Source: Azospirillum fermentarium
GTDB taxonomy: Bacteria > Pseudomonadota > Alphaproteobacteria > Azospirillales > Azospirillaceae
Direction of reading: 5' to 3'
Length of the DNA stretch: 64,000 nucleotides
Assembly (NCBI RefSeq): GCF_025961205.1
Contig: NZ_JAOQNH010000001.1
Location: 1,016,001 to 1,080,000, forward strand
Shown here: one piece after another, positions 1-7,546 of the stretch
How positions within the stretch are numbered: the stretch's first letter is position 1
How the letters are laid out: each line of letters starts with the position of its first letter
The notes under the pieces: generated by a model
The model's input: only the letters and a program-made list of their open reading frames with translations
The model's database searches: none
Told to the model about the DNA's origin: nothing
Translations under genes and position numbers: made by a program

Positions 1-2304
1 GAACAGAAGATCGACCGGCGCATCGCCGCGCAGGATGGTCAGCGCCTCGTTGGCGTTGGCGGCTTCCAGCACATGGTGGCCCCAGGTCTCCAGCAGTGCC
101 GTGGTGCTCATGCGCAGCAGCGGATCGTCGTCGGCCAGCAGGATGGTCAGGGGCCGGCGGACCGGGGCCGGCTGCGGCGCCGGGCTGCAATGGGGCAGAC
201 GCTCCACCGCGCGCCACGGCGGCAGGGTGACGGTGACCGTGGTGCCGACGCCGAGCTGGCTGCGCAGGGTCAGCACGCCGCCGTGCAGTTCCACCAGCCG
301 CTTGGTCAGCGGCAGCCCCAGGCCCGTGCCCTCCACCCGGCGGTTGCCGGGGCTTTCCACGCGGGCGAAGGCCTGAAGCACGCGGTCCATGTCCGATTCG
401 GGAATGCCGATGCCGGTGTCGGTCACCTCGATCACCGGGGATCCGCCCGGCGCGTGCATCAGCCGGATCGTCACCTCCCCGCCCGAAGGGGTGTACTTCA
501 CCGCGTTGGAAATCAGGTTCAGCAGGATCTGGCGCAGCCGCTTCTCGTCCCCGCGCAGATAGCGCAGGCCGGTGGACCGCACCACGGTCAGTGTCACGCC
601 CGCCCGGTTGGCGCGGGCCTGGAGCATGCGCACGGCGAATTCCACCGCGGCGTCCAGGTCCAGCGTGTCCTCATGCAGCGTCAGCATGCCGGCTTCGGCG
701 CGGGCATGGTCCAGGATTTCGTTGATGAGTTCGAGCAGGTGCTGGCCGGAATCGCGGATGTTGACGGCGAAATCACGGTAGACCGGCGTGCCCACCGGTC
801 CCTCCGCCTCCCGCGCGATGAGATCGGCGAAGCCGATGACGGCGTTGAGCGGCGTGCGCAGTTCGTGGCTGAGGCTGGCCAGGAAATCGCCCTTGGAGCG
901 GTTGGCCGTTTCGGCCTGGGCGCGGGCGGCGGCTTCCTCCTCGCGGGCGGCCTGGAGTTCGCGGGTCAGCCGCGCCACGTCGGAGATGTCCATCAGCGCC
1001 ACCAGCCGCAGCGGCTGGCCCCCCGCCTCCGCCATGGTGGTTTCGGTCATGGATTCGACCACGGATTCCACGGCAAGCACCGTGCGGGTGGTGCCGTCGC
1101 GGCGGGTCAGGTCGGCTTCCCACGATCCCGGTCCCTGGCGGGGGGGCAGCACGGTGGCCGCGTCCCGCCCTGTCAGGTCAGCGGACTCCCACCCGGTCAG
1201 CCGGCAGAAGGCGGCGTTCACCCGCACCAGCCGGTTGCCGCCGCCCACCACCGCCAGCGCCGCCTGGGCCTGTTCGAACAGCGCCTCGGCAAAGGCGTGG
1301 GCGGCTTCGGCGGCGCGGCGGGCGCTGTTCAGCTTTTCCTCCACGCCCACGCGCACGGTGATGTCGCGCAGCACCGCCACGTATTCGCTGTCCTCCCCCT
1401 CGGCCCGGCGGATGGCGGCTTCGACCCACACGGGGTGACCGCCGGTGTGGATCGCCCGGCAGCGCACCACCGCGGACGGCGCGTCGGGGGTCAGGGCGGC
1501 GATGCTGGCGGCGACGGTGCTGCGGTCGTGGGGGTGCAGAAGCTCTTCCAGCGTCATCCCCCGCACATCGGCGGGATCGCGGCCCAGGATGGTGCGCGCC
1601 GCGTCGGTGGCGTGCCGCACCCGTCCGCCGGCGCCGATGCGCATGATGACGTCCTGGGCGTTGTCGGCCAGAAAGCGCAGCCGCTCCTCGCTGGCGGCCA
1701 CGCCCTGGGACGCGGCCAGCCGCATATGATCGCGCGACAGCATGATGCCCAGCAGCACGATGCCCACGGTGGTGGCCGGGAACAGCGCCGGCCCGCTGCG
1801 GGTGAGCACCAGCAGGGCCATATCCCACGTGGGCAGCAACAGCGCGCTGCACATCTGCGCCGCCGAGGCGATGCACCCCAGCGCCATCAGATGGCGCAGC
1901 GGCAGGCGTCCGTCCTTCCACACCGGAAACCGGCTGTACAGCAGCCCTGCCAGCCCCGCCAGGATCACCCCGGCCACGCCCGCGGGCGCCCCCACGCCGC
2001 CCAGCCACAGCCGGTAGGTCGCCGGCAGCACGATGGCCGGCAGGGCCGCCAGGGGGCCGCCGAACAGGGCGGCCAGCGCCGACATGATGGCGCGGGCGTC
2101 GGTGATGATGCCGGGCGCGACCTCCGCCGGCTGGAGCATGGACAGGACCGCCGCCGCTCCGAAGAACACGCCCAGCGTCAGGCCCCGCAGCCGCGGCCGC
2201 CGCGCCAGCCCGCGCAGGATCATGTCATAGCCCAGCGCCACCACCGCCAGAAGGCCGATGCCGTGCAGAAAGGTCAGCAACAGAGAAGGCGACAGAACGG
2301 GCAT
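1..2304 (-). CDS. Hybrid sensor histidine kinase, LytS-type membrane sensor, PAS-PAS-HisKA-HATPase-REC (3' end cut by window)
   Basis: The frame opens at an ATG on the minus strand and runs off the left edge after 768 codons without a stop. The first ~190 residues are mostly hydrophobic with short loops, like the 5TM-5TMR_LYT membrane sensor. Two PAS-like domains start near residues 205 and 345. The dimerisation helix has SHELRTPLNAV with the phospho-acceptor His at residue 480. The ATPase domain shows an N-box (LISNAVKYTP, ~600) and DTGIGIP (~631). A receiver domain begins near residue 720 (ILLADDDP), and its phospho-acceptor Asp lies beyond the window. The kinase therefore probably passes phosphate to its own receiver at the inner membrane. 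The ligand cannot be read from the sequence. It is transcribed away from the phage-like cluster. Confidence 0.9.
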   Translation of the reverse strand, partial: MPVLSPSLLLTFLHGIGLLAVVALGYDMILRGLARRPRLRGLTLGVFFGAAAVLSMLQPAEVAPGIITDARAIMSALAALFGGPLAALPAIVLPATYRLWLGGVGAPAGVAGVILAGLAGLLYSRFPVWKDGRLPLRHLMALGCIASAAQMCSALLLPTWDMALLVLTRSGPALFPATTVGIVLLGIMLSRDHMRLAASQGVAASEERLRFLADNAQDVIMRIGAGGRVRHATDAARTILGRDPADVRGMTLEELLHPHDRSTVAASIAALTPDAPSAVVRCRAIHTGGHPVWVEAAIRRAEGEDSEYVAVLRDITVRVGVEEKLNSARRAAEAAHAFAEALFEQAQAALAVVGGGNRLVRVNAAFCRLTGWESADLTGRDAATVLPPRQGPGSWEADLTRRDGTTRTVLAVESVVESMTETTMAEAGGQPLRLVALMDISDVARLTRELQAAREEEAAARAQAETANRSKGDFLASLSHELRTPLNAVIGFADLIAREAEGPVGTPVYRDFAVNIRDSGQHLLELINEILDHARAEAGMLTLHEDTLDLDAAVEFAVRMLQARANRAGVTLTVVRSTGLRYLRGDEKRLRQILLNLISNAVKYTPSGGEVTIRLMHAPGGSPVIEVTDTGIGIPESDMDRVLQAFARVESPGNRRVEGTGLGLPLTKRLVELHGGVLTLRSQLGVGTTVTVTLPPWRAVERLPHCSPAPQPAPVRRPLTILLADDDPLLRMSTTALLETWGHHVLEAANANEALTILRGDAPVDLLF

Positions 2305-2437
2305 GGGAACGGGATACAGCGGCAATTCCAGAAGAAGCTATCGCCGTATTTCACGAAAATCTCAACGACTGGTTACCCGCAGGGTGGGCGAACAGGTTTC
2401 GGCCGGCGGCAGGGGTGGGCAAAATAGGAAAATAATC

Positions 2438-2466
2438 TTGACATCAAGGCCGGGTCTCCGTATTCC
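2438..2466 (+). promoter_or_regulatory. Putative sigma-70 promoter upstream of the virion cluster
   Basis: A perfect TTGACA (2438-2443) is followed after 17 bases by TATTCC (2461-2466), which matches only half of the -10 consensus. Predicted transcription starts near 2473. The only downstream elements are the terminator at 2527-2568 and the capsid gene at 2642. The 337-bp gap 2305-2641 holds nothing else I recognise, apart from the undefined promoter of the divergent kinase. Confidence 0.45.
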
Positions 2467-2526
2467 TAGGGGTGTCAACGCCCAAGGTAGGTGTGGCGTC
2501 CTGTCTTCCTCCTGATCCCGTCCTTG

Positions 2527-2568
2527 CGCGAAAGGCGCCGTTTTCTTCGGAGAACGGCGCCTTTCGCG
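2527..2568 (+). terminator. Strong intrinsic terminator between promoter and capsid gene
   Basis: Perfect 16-bp arms (2527-2542 and 2553-2568) enclose a 10-base loop and are followed by a short T-run. It lies about 55 bases after the predicted start from the promoter at 2438. It would either end a ~100-nt RNA or act as an attenuator ahead of the virion genes. Confidence 0.7.
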
Positions 2569-2641
2569 TTTTTCCGTCCCGTTCCGTGCCGGCTCTGGTC
2601 CCGGCCCCGTCTTCATCGCCCACAAAGGGGAGATTATTCCC

Positions 2642-3463
2642 ATGTCCACGTCGGTCGAGCAGGCCTTCGTCAAGCAATTCGAACGCGAAGTGCACGAGGC
2701 CTACCAGCGCACCGGTTCCAAGCTGCGCAACACGGTCCGCACCAAGAACAACGTCCAGGGTGCCTCCACCATCTTCCAGACGGTGGGCAAGGGCAAGGCG
2801 TCCACCAAGGCCCGCCACGGCGCGGTGCCGGTGATGAACGTGGAGCACGAGCCGGTGGAATGCGTGCTCTACGATTACTATGCCGGCGACTGGGTGGACC
2901 GGCTGGACGAGCTGAAGACCAACATCGACGAGCGCCAGATCATCGCCGGGGCCGGCGCCTATGCCCTGGGCCGCAAGACCGACGACCTGATCCTGGCCTG
3001 CCTGGACCGGTCGGAGATTCATGCCGGTGACGCCAGCGACGGCCTGCTCAAGGCCAAGGTGATGGAGGCGTTCGAGATCCTGGGCACCGCCGACATCCCC
3101 GACGACGGCCAGCGCTATGCCGTGGTCGGCTGGAAGCAATGGAGCCAGTTGCTGGCCATCGACGAATTCGCCCGCTCCGATTACGTCGGGTCCGACGATC
3201 TGCCGTGGCGGGGGACACAGGCCAAGCGCTGGCTGGGCACGCTGTGGATGCCCCATTCCGCCCTGACGCTGACGCCCGACGGCGTGCGGCTGTGCCACTG
3301 GTATCACAAGACCGCGGTGGGCCACGCCTCCGGCGCCGACGTCAAGACCGACGTCACCTGGCACGGCGACCGGGCGGCGCACTTCGTCAACAACATGATG
3401 AGCCAGGGGGCCGCCCTGATCGACCCCAAGGGCGTGGTGACCCTGCGCTGCCTGGAAAGCTGA
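2642..3463 (+). CDS. Phage major capsid protein (Phage_capsid_2-like)
   Basis: A 273-residue soluble protein with no signal peptide or membrane segment. It resembles the compact podovirus-type capsid proteins of alphaproteobacterial prophages: an N-terminal helix (VEQAFVKQFEREVHEAYQR), a basic stretch (KLRNTVRTKN) and a C-terminal region around TDVTWHGDRAAHFVNNMMSQG. It would form the icosahedral shell. A GGGGAG ribosome site lies about 10 bases before the ATG. The neighbours downstream are virion genes in the same direction. No portal or scaffold gene lies upstream, where the order would normally place them. The family call is by recall of similarity. Confidence 0.8.
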   Translation: MSTSVEQAFVKQFEREVHEAYQRTGSKLRNTVRTKNNVQGASTIFQTVGKGKASTKARHGAVPVMNVEHEPVECVLYDYYAGDWVDRLDELKTNIDERQIIAGAGAYALGRKTDDLILACLDRSEIHAGDASDGLLKAKVMEAFEILGTADIPDDGQRYAVVGWKQWSQLLAIDEFARSDYVGSDDLPWRGTQAKRWLGTLWMPHSALTLTPDGVRLCHWYHKTAVGHASGADVKTDVTWHGDRAAHFVNNMMSQGAALIDPKGVVTLRCLES

Positions 3464-3489
3464 CCCCGCCCGCGACCGGAGATGTTCCC

Positions 3490-3762
3490 ATGGCCTATCA
3501 ACCCAAGGATCTGAGCGTGCTGGCCTATGCCAACGGCTTCACGCTCTGGCACTACACCTCCCCCGACAGCGGGCCGTCCGTGGCGGCGTCGGGCTATTTC
3601 GACGGCGCCGCCGACATGCTGCGGGTGGGGGATCTGATCCTCGCCAACGTGGCAACCGGTGCCGCCAGTCCCGCTGCCGGGGTGTTCGTGGTGCGCACCA
3701 ACGCCGCCGGCACCGTGGATCTCAGCAACCTGACCCCCTTCGGCGCCGCCAACGACGGCTGA
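3490..3762 (+). CDS. Small phage virion-associated protein, unknown function
   Basis: A 90-residue acidic protein 26 bases after the capsid stop. It has no membrane segment or catalytic motif. Its pattern (LSVLAYANGFTLWHY, then GYFDGAADMLRVGDLI, then a short beta-rich tail) recurs, as I recall, in small proteins encoded next to capsid genes in other prophages. A decoration or head-completion role is a guess from position only. Confidence 0.6.
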   Translation: MAYQPKDLSVLAYANGFTLWHYTSPDSGPSVAASGYFDGAADMLRVGDLILANVATGAASPAAGVFVVRTNAAGTVDLSNLTPFGAANDG

Positions 3763-3772
3763 TGCCGTCCAG

Positions 3773-3800
3773 CGTAAAGCCTGACGCATCAGGCTTTACG
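3773..3800. repeat. Hairpin in the gap before the tail tubular A gene
   Basis: Perfect 12-bp arms (3773-3784 and 3789-3800) surround a 4-base loop, inside a 143-bp non-coding gap (3763-3905) rich in further GC hairpins. There is no T-run, so this is more likely an RNA processing or stability hairpin, or a small repeat, than a terminator. Confidence 0.5.
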
Positions 3801-3905
3801 TCCGCCCTCAGACGGCGGGCGCGGCCATCCGGCCGCTTGCCTTCGCAGGCACGAGCCTGCGGGGCCGCAGTCGCGGCCCTTACCGCCTTACGGAAGGAAG
3901 ACCCC

Positions 3906-4475
3906 ATGGCCCTGTCCGCCATCGGCCTGTGCAGCCGTGCGCTTTTGAAGATCGGCGCCGCCCCGCTGTCGTCGTTCGACGACGGCACGGCGGAGGCGCA
4001 GGTGGCCCAGGCGCTCTATGCCACCACCCGCGACGCGCTTTTGTCGGCCAACGCCTGGAGCTTCGCCACCATGCAGGAGCGGCTGCCCCGGCTGGCCGCG
4101 GAGCCGGTGGCCGATTACACCGCCGTGTTCCAGCTTCCCGCCGGTTTCCTGCGGGCGCTGTCGGCGGGGGCGGGCCGCGGGCGGGGGCTGGAGTACCGCA
4201 TCGCCGGGTGCACGCTGCACAGCGGCAGCGATTCGGTGGTGCTGACCTACATCGGGCGCCCGGCCGAGGCGGACTTCCCCGCCTTCTTCGATCAGGCGCT
4301 GATCGCCCGGCTGGCGGCAGAGTTCTGCCTGCCGCTGACCGAGAATTCCAGCCGGGCCGAGGTGCTGGCCAGGATGGCGGAGAGCGAATTCCGCCGCGCC
4401 CGCCTGATCGACGCCCAGCAGGACACCCAGCCGGGGCTGGAGGATTTCACCCTGATCGAGGCGCGGCTGGCATGA
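3906..4475 (+). CDS. Tail tubular protein A (T7 gp11-like)
   Basis: A 189-residue protein with the typical start of gp11-family adaptors (ALSAIGLCSRALLKIGA) and the conserved ALYATTRDALLSANAWSFA segment near residues 36-55. Members form the dodecameric ring between portal and tail nozzle in short-tailed phages. The ATG at 3906 follows a purine-rich GGAAGGAAG. The gene overlaps the next by ATGA, so the two are probably translationally coupled. Its natural partner, the portal, is absent from this cluster. Confidence 0.8.
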   Translation: MALSAIGLCSRALLKIGAAPLSSFDDGTAEAQVAQALYATTRDALLSANAWSFATMQERLPRLAAEPVADYTAVFQLPAGFLRALSAGAGRGRGLEYRIAGCTLHSGSDSVVLTYIGRPAEADFPAFFDQALIARLAAEFCLPLTENSSRAEVLARMAESEFRRARLIDAQQDTQPGLEDFTLIEARLA

Positions 4476-6364
4476 CCCGCGTCCGTCAGATCAAGACCAA
4501 TTTCACCGCCGGCGAGATCTCCCGCACCCTGCTGGGGCGGGGGGATCTCCGGGCCTACGACAACGGGGCGCTGTCCCTGCGCAACGTGTTCATCCACCCC
4601 ACCGGCGGCGTCAGCCGGCGGGCCGGGCTGGCCTTCGTCGATCATGCCCGCGGACCGGGGCGGCTGGTGGCGTTCGAATACAACACCGAACAGGTCTATC
4701 TGCTGGTGTTTTCCGCCGGCACGATCGACGTGTACGGCAACGACGCCCGCGTCGCCACGGTCGCGGCCCCCTGGACCGCGGCCCAGTTGGCCGGCATCGC
4801 CTGGACCCAGAACGCCGACACGCTGCTGGTCTGCCACCCCGACGTGGCCCCCCGCGCGCTGACCCGGCGGGACGGGGCGTGGTCGCTGGCCGACTGGAGC
4901 TACACGGTGGAGTCGGGGGTGGTGCGCCAGCCCTTCTACCGCTTCGCCGACGCCGCCGTCACCCTGACGCCCGGCGGCACGGCGGGGGCGATGACGGTCA
5001 CCGCCTCGGCGCCTGTGTTCGAGCCGTCGCAGCAGAACACCCGCATCCGCATCGGCGGCAAACAGGTGCTCATCACCGGCGTGGCGTCGGCCACCACCGT
5101 GCAGGCCACGGCGCTGGAGACGCTGGCCGGCACCCAGCCGACCACGGCATGGGACGAGCAGTCCTTTTCCCCCCGCCGTGGCTGGCCGGTGTCGGTGGCG
5201 TTCCACCAGGACCGGCTGGTGATCGGCGGCTCGCGGGATCTGCCCAACCGGCTGTGGATGTCGCGCTCGGCGGATCCCTGGAATTTCGACCTCGGCACCG
5301 GGGAGGATGACGAGGCCATCGAGTTCGGCATCCTGTCGGATCAGGTGAACGCCATCCGCGCGGTGTTCGCCGGGCGGCACCTGCAGCTTTTCACCTCGGG
5401 TGCCGAATACATGGTGACCGGCACGCCGCTGACGCCGCAGAACATCCAGGTCAGCCGGCAGACGCGCATCGGCTCCCCCGTTGACCGCACCCTGGCCCCG
5501 CGCGACGTGGACGGTGCCACCCTGTTCGTGTCGCGCAACGGGCGGGAAATCCGCGAATTCGTCTACACCGATACCGAACAGGCGTATCAGGCCAACGACC
5601 TGGCCCTGCTGGCCCGCCACATGGTGCAGGCCCCGGTGGATCAGGATTTCGACAAGGCCCGCCGGCTGCTGTTCGTGGTGATGGGCGACGGCACCATCGG
5701 CGCCGTCACCGTCTACCGTGCCGAGCAGGTGACCGCCTGGACCCGGCTGGTCACCGACGGGGCGTTCCGCTCGGTGGCGGTGGTGGGGGACGACGTGTAC
5801 GCCCTTTTGAACCGCGCCGGGGTGTGGACGGTGGAGCGGCTGGACGATGCGGTCCACCTCGACGCCGCGCTGGTGGGCACCGCCGCCGCCCCCGCCGCCG
5901 TGTGGGGCGGGCTGGACCATCTGGAGGGGCGGGCGGTGACGGTGATCGCCGACGGCACCCCCGCCGGAACCGCCCCCGTGGCCGCCGGGCGCATCACGCT
6001 GGACACCCCGGCGCGCTCGATCCAGGCCGGGCTGCCCTTTTCCCACGTCATCGAGCCGCTGCCGGTCAACCCCGCCGCCGAGGGCGGGGCGGGGCGGGTG
6101 GTGCGGCTGGTGGAGGTGGGCTTCCGCCTGGAGGAGACCGCCGCCCTGCGCGTCGATGTGGGGGCCGGCCTGACCGACCTGCCGCTGCACCGTTTCGGGC
6201 CGCAGCCCGCGGGCGGCGTGCCCAAACCGGTGTCGGGCGACCGGCGCCTGCGGGCGCTGGGCTGGCGGCGCGACATCGACACGCCGCTGTGGCGCATCGA
6301 ACAGGATGCGCCCGTGCCCTTCACGCTTTTGTCCGTGACCATGGAATTGAAGGTGAACGACTGA
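4472..6364 (+). CDS. Tail tubular protein B (T7 gp12-like nozzle protein)
   Basis: A 630-residue protein beginning TRVRQIKTNFTAGEIS and continuing with LRNVFIHPTGGVSRRAGLAFV, the usual N-terminal signature of nozzle proteins in podoviruses and T7-like prophages. It would form the hexameric distal tail tube. It overlaps the upstream gp11-like gene by 4 bases and shares one base with the next gene (TGATG), so the block reads as one translational unit. The frame is intact, with no internal stop. Confidence 0.8.
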   Translation: MTRVRQIKTNFTAGEISRTLLGRGDLRAYDNGALSLRNVFIHPTGGVSRRAGLAFVDHARGPGRLVAFEYNTEQVYLLVFSAGTIDVYGNDARVATVAAPWTAAQLAGIAWTQNADTLLVCHPDVAPRALTRRDGAWSLADWSYTVESGVVRQPFYRFADAAVTLTPGGTAGAMTVTASAPVFEPSQQNTRIRIGGKQVLITGVASATTVQATALETLAGTQPTTAWDEQSFSPRRGWPVSVAFHQDRLVIGGSRDLPNRLWMSRSADPWNFDLGTGEDDEAIEFGILSDQVNAIRAVFAGRHLQLFTSGAEYMVTGTPLTPQNIQVSRQTRIGSPVDRTLAPRDVDGATLFVSRNGREIREFVYTDTEQAYQANDLALLARHMVQAPVDQDFDKARRLLFVVMGDGTIGAVTVYRAEQVTAWTRLVTDGAFRSVAVVGDDVYALLNRAGVWTVERLDDAVHLDAALVGTAAAPAAVWGGLDHLEGRAVTVIADGTPAGTAPVAAGRITLDTPARSIQAGLPFSHVIEPLPVNPAAEGGAGRVVRLVEVGFRLEETAALRVDVGAGLTDLPLHRFGPQPAGGVPKPVSGDRRLRALGWRRDIDTPLWRIEQDAPVPFTLLSVTMELKVND

Positions 6365-7257
6365 TGGCCGGAATCACTCCCATCCTGTCGGCGGTCGCCC
6401 CGGTGGCGTCCACCGCCCTTTCCGCCGCCCAGCGGCAATCCCAGACCCAGGCCAGCACCGGCGTCCAGCAGGCGGAGCTTGATTTCAAGCGCCGGCAGGC
6501 CGAGGCGGACGCCCAGCGTGCCGCCGAACAGCAGGCGTACGAGCGTCAGCAGGCCGAATCCGCCGCCCAGCGCGCCGCCGAGCAACTGGCCTACGAACGC
6601 CAGCAGGCGGCCCTGAAGCAACAGCAGGAGCAGGCGGCCCTGGCCGCCCAGCAGCAGTACGACCGCGAGCAGGCCGACCGCAAAGCCGCCGCCGAGCAGG
6701 CCGCCCGCGAGCAGCAGGCCCGGCTGGAGCAGGAAGCCCAGCTCCGCCAGTGGCAGCACGACGACGAGGTCCGCCGCCAGCAGGCCGAAGCCGCCGCCGC
6801 CGAGGCCGAGCGCCAGCGTCAGGCCGAAGAGGCCCGGCGGCGGGAGGCCATGGACCTGTTTTCCCGCACCCAGGGGACCGAGATGGACCAGCTCCGCGCC
6901 CGCCAGAAACAGGCGGAGGACGCGGCCGATGCCTCGGCCCAGAGCCGTCTTGCCACCCTGGTGGCCCAGGCCGACGCCGCCGACCGCCAGCGCCGCGAGG
7001 CCCTGCGCACCGCCACCGCCCACAGCCGCGCCAGCCTGGGCGGCCAGGGGGTGAGTTCGGCGGACGGGTCGGGGCAGGCCATCATCCAGGGGCTGGCCGG
7101 CGCCGCCGACAAGGAACGCCAGGACGCCGACGCGTCGGACCGGATCAAGCGCGCGTCCATCCAGACCGAAACCGACAATCTGCGCCGCGCCAACCTGCTG
7201 GAACAGGCGCAACTGGCCGACCGTCAGCGGCTGGAGTTCATCGCGAAGTTTTATTGA
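6364..7257 (+). CDS. Coiled-coil internal virion-like protein
   Basis: A 297-residue protein whose residues ~25-250 are almost continuously helical and rich in Gln, Ala, Glu and Arg, with repeated variants of AAEQQAYERQQAE, a long coiled coil. The first 20 residues are small and apolar. The last ~60 residues contain a Gly-Gln patch (ASLGGQGVSSADGSGQA). Podovirus ejection or internal proteins have this position and composition, but no specific family is recognised. Homology cannot be judged securely in such low-complexity sequence. Confidence 0.6.
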   Translation: MAGITPILSAVAPVASTALSAAQRQSQTQASTGVQQAELDFKRRQAEADAQRAAEQQAYERQQAESAAQRAAEQLAYERQQAALKQQQEQAALAAQQQYDREQADRKAAAEQAAREQQARLEQEAQLRQWQHDDEVRRQQAEAAAAEAERQRQAEEARRREAMDLFSRTQGTEMDQLRARQKQAEDAADASAQSRLATLVAQADAADRQRREALRTATAHSRASLGGQGVSSADGSGQAIIQGLAGAADKERQDADASDRIKRASIQTETDNLRRANLLEQAQLADRQRLEFIAKFY

Positions 7258-7267
7258 TGGAAGACCC

Positions 7268-7516
7268 CCCTCTCCCCGCCGGGGCTACGCACTGCACACA
7301 TCGTATAACATTCTGATATAAAACAAGTTTTCATCGTCATCCCAGCGAAGGCTGGGATCCAGAAGGTGTTTCCATGGCCAAAACCTCAGGCGATTCATAT
7401 CGCCGCTGATCGCGGCTCACGCCTGGATTCCCGCTTTCGCGGGAATGACGATGAAAACTTGTTTTATATCAATTTGTTAGAGATACGCGCAGTGCGTAGC
7501 CCCGCCGGGGAGAGGG
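7268..7516. repeat. 249-bp nested fold-back (MITE/REP-like) repeat
   Basis: Outer arms of 28 bp (7268-7295 and 7489-7516, one mismatch) contain the CCTCTCCCCGCCGGGG motif also found elsewhere in this window. Inner arms of 48 bp (7315-7362 and 7423-7470) are identical over the first 26 bases. They then diverge in a block carrying the widespread CCCGCGAAAGCGGG type of palindrome. The element fills the gap between the internal-virion and tail-fibre genes. It encodes no protein. Confidence 0.85.
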
Positions 7517-7546
7517 AACATCCCCCCAAAAAGGAATCCCACGGCC

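Noticed and set aside
73..2427. Long plus-strand open frame of 784 codons
   Set aside because: Its translation is His/Gly/Gln-rich without any motif, while the minus strand gives a complete kinase. It is a GC-bias shadow.
7315..7470. CRISPR-like repeat
   Set aside because: There are only two inverted arms, with no spaced direct repeats.
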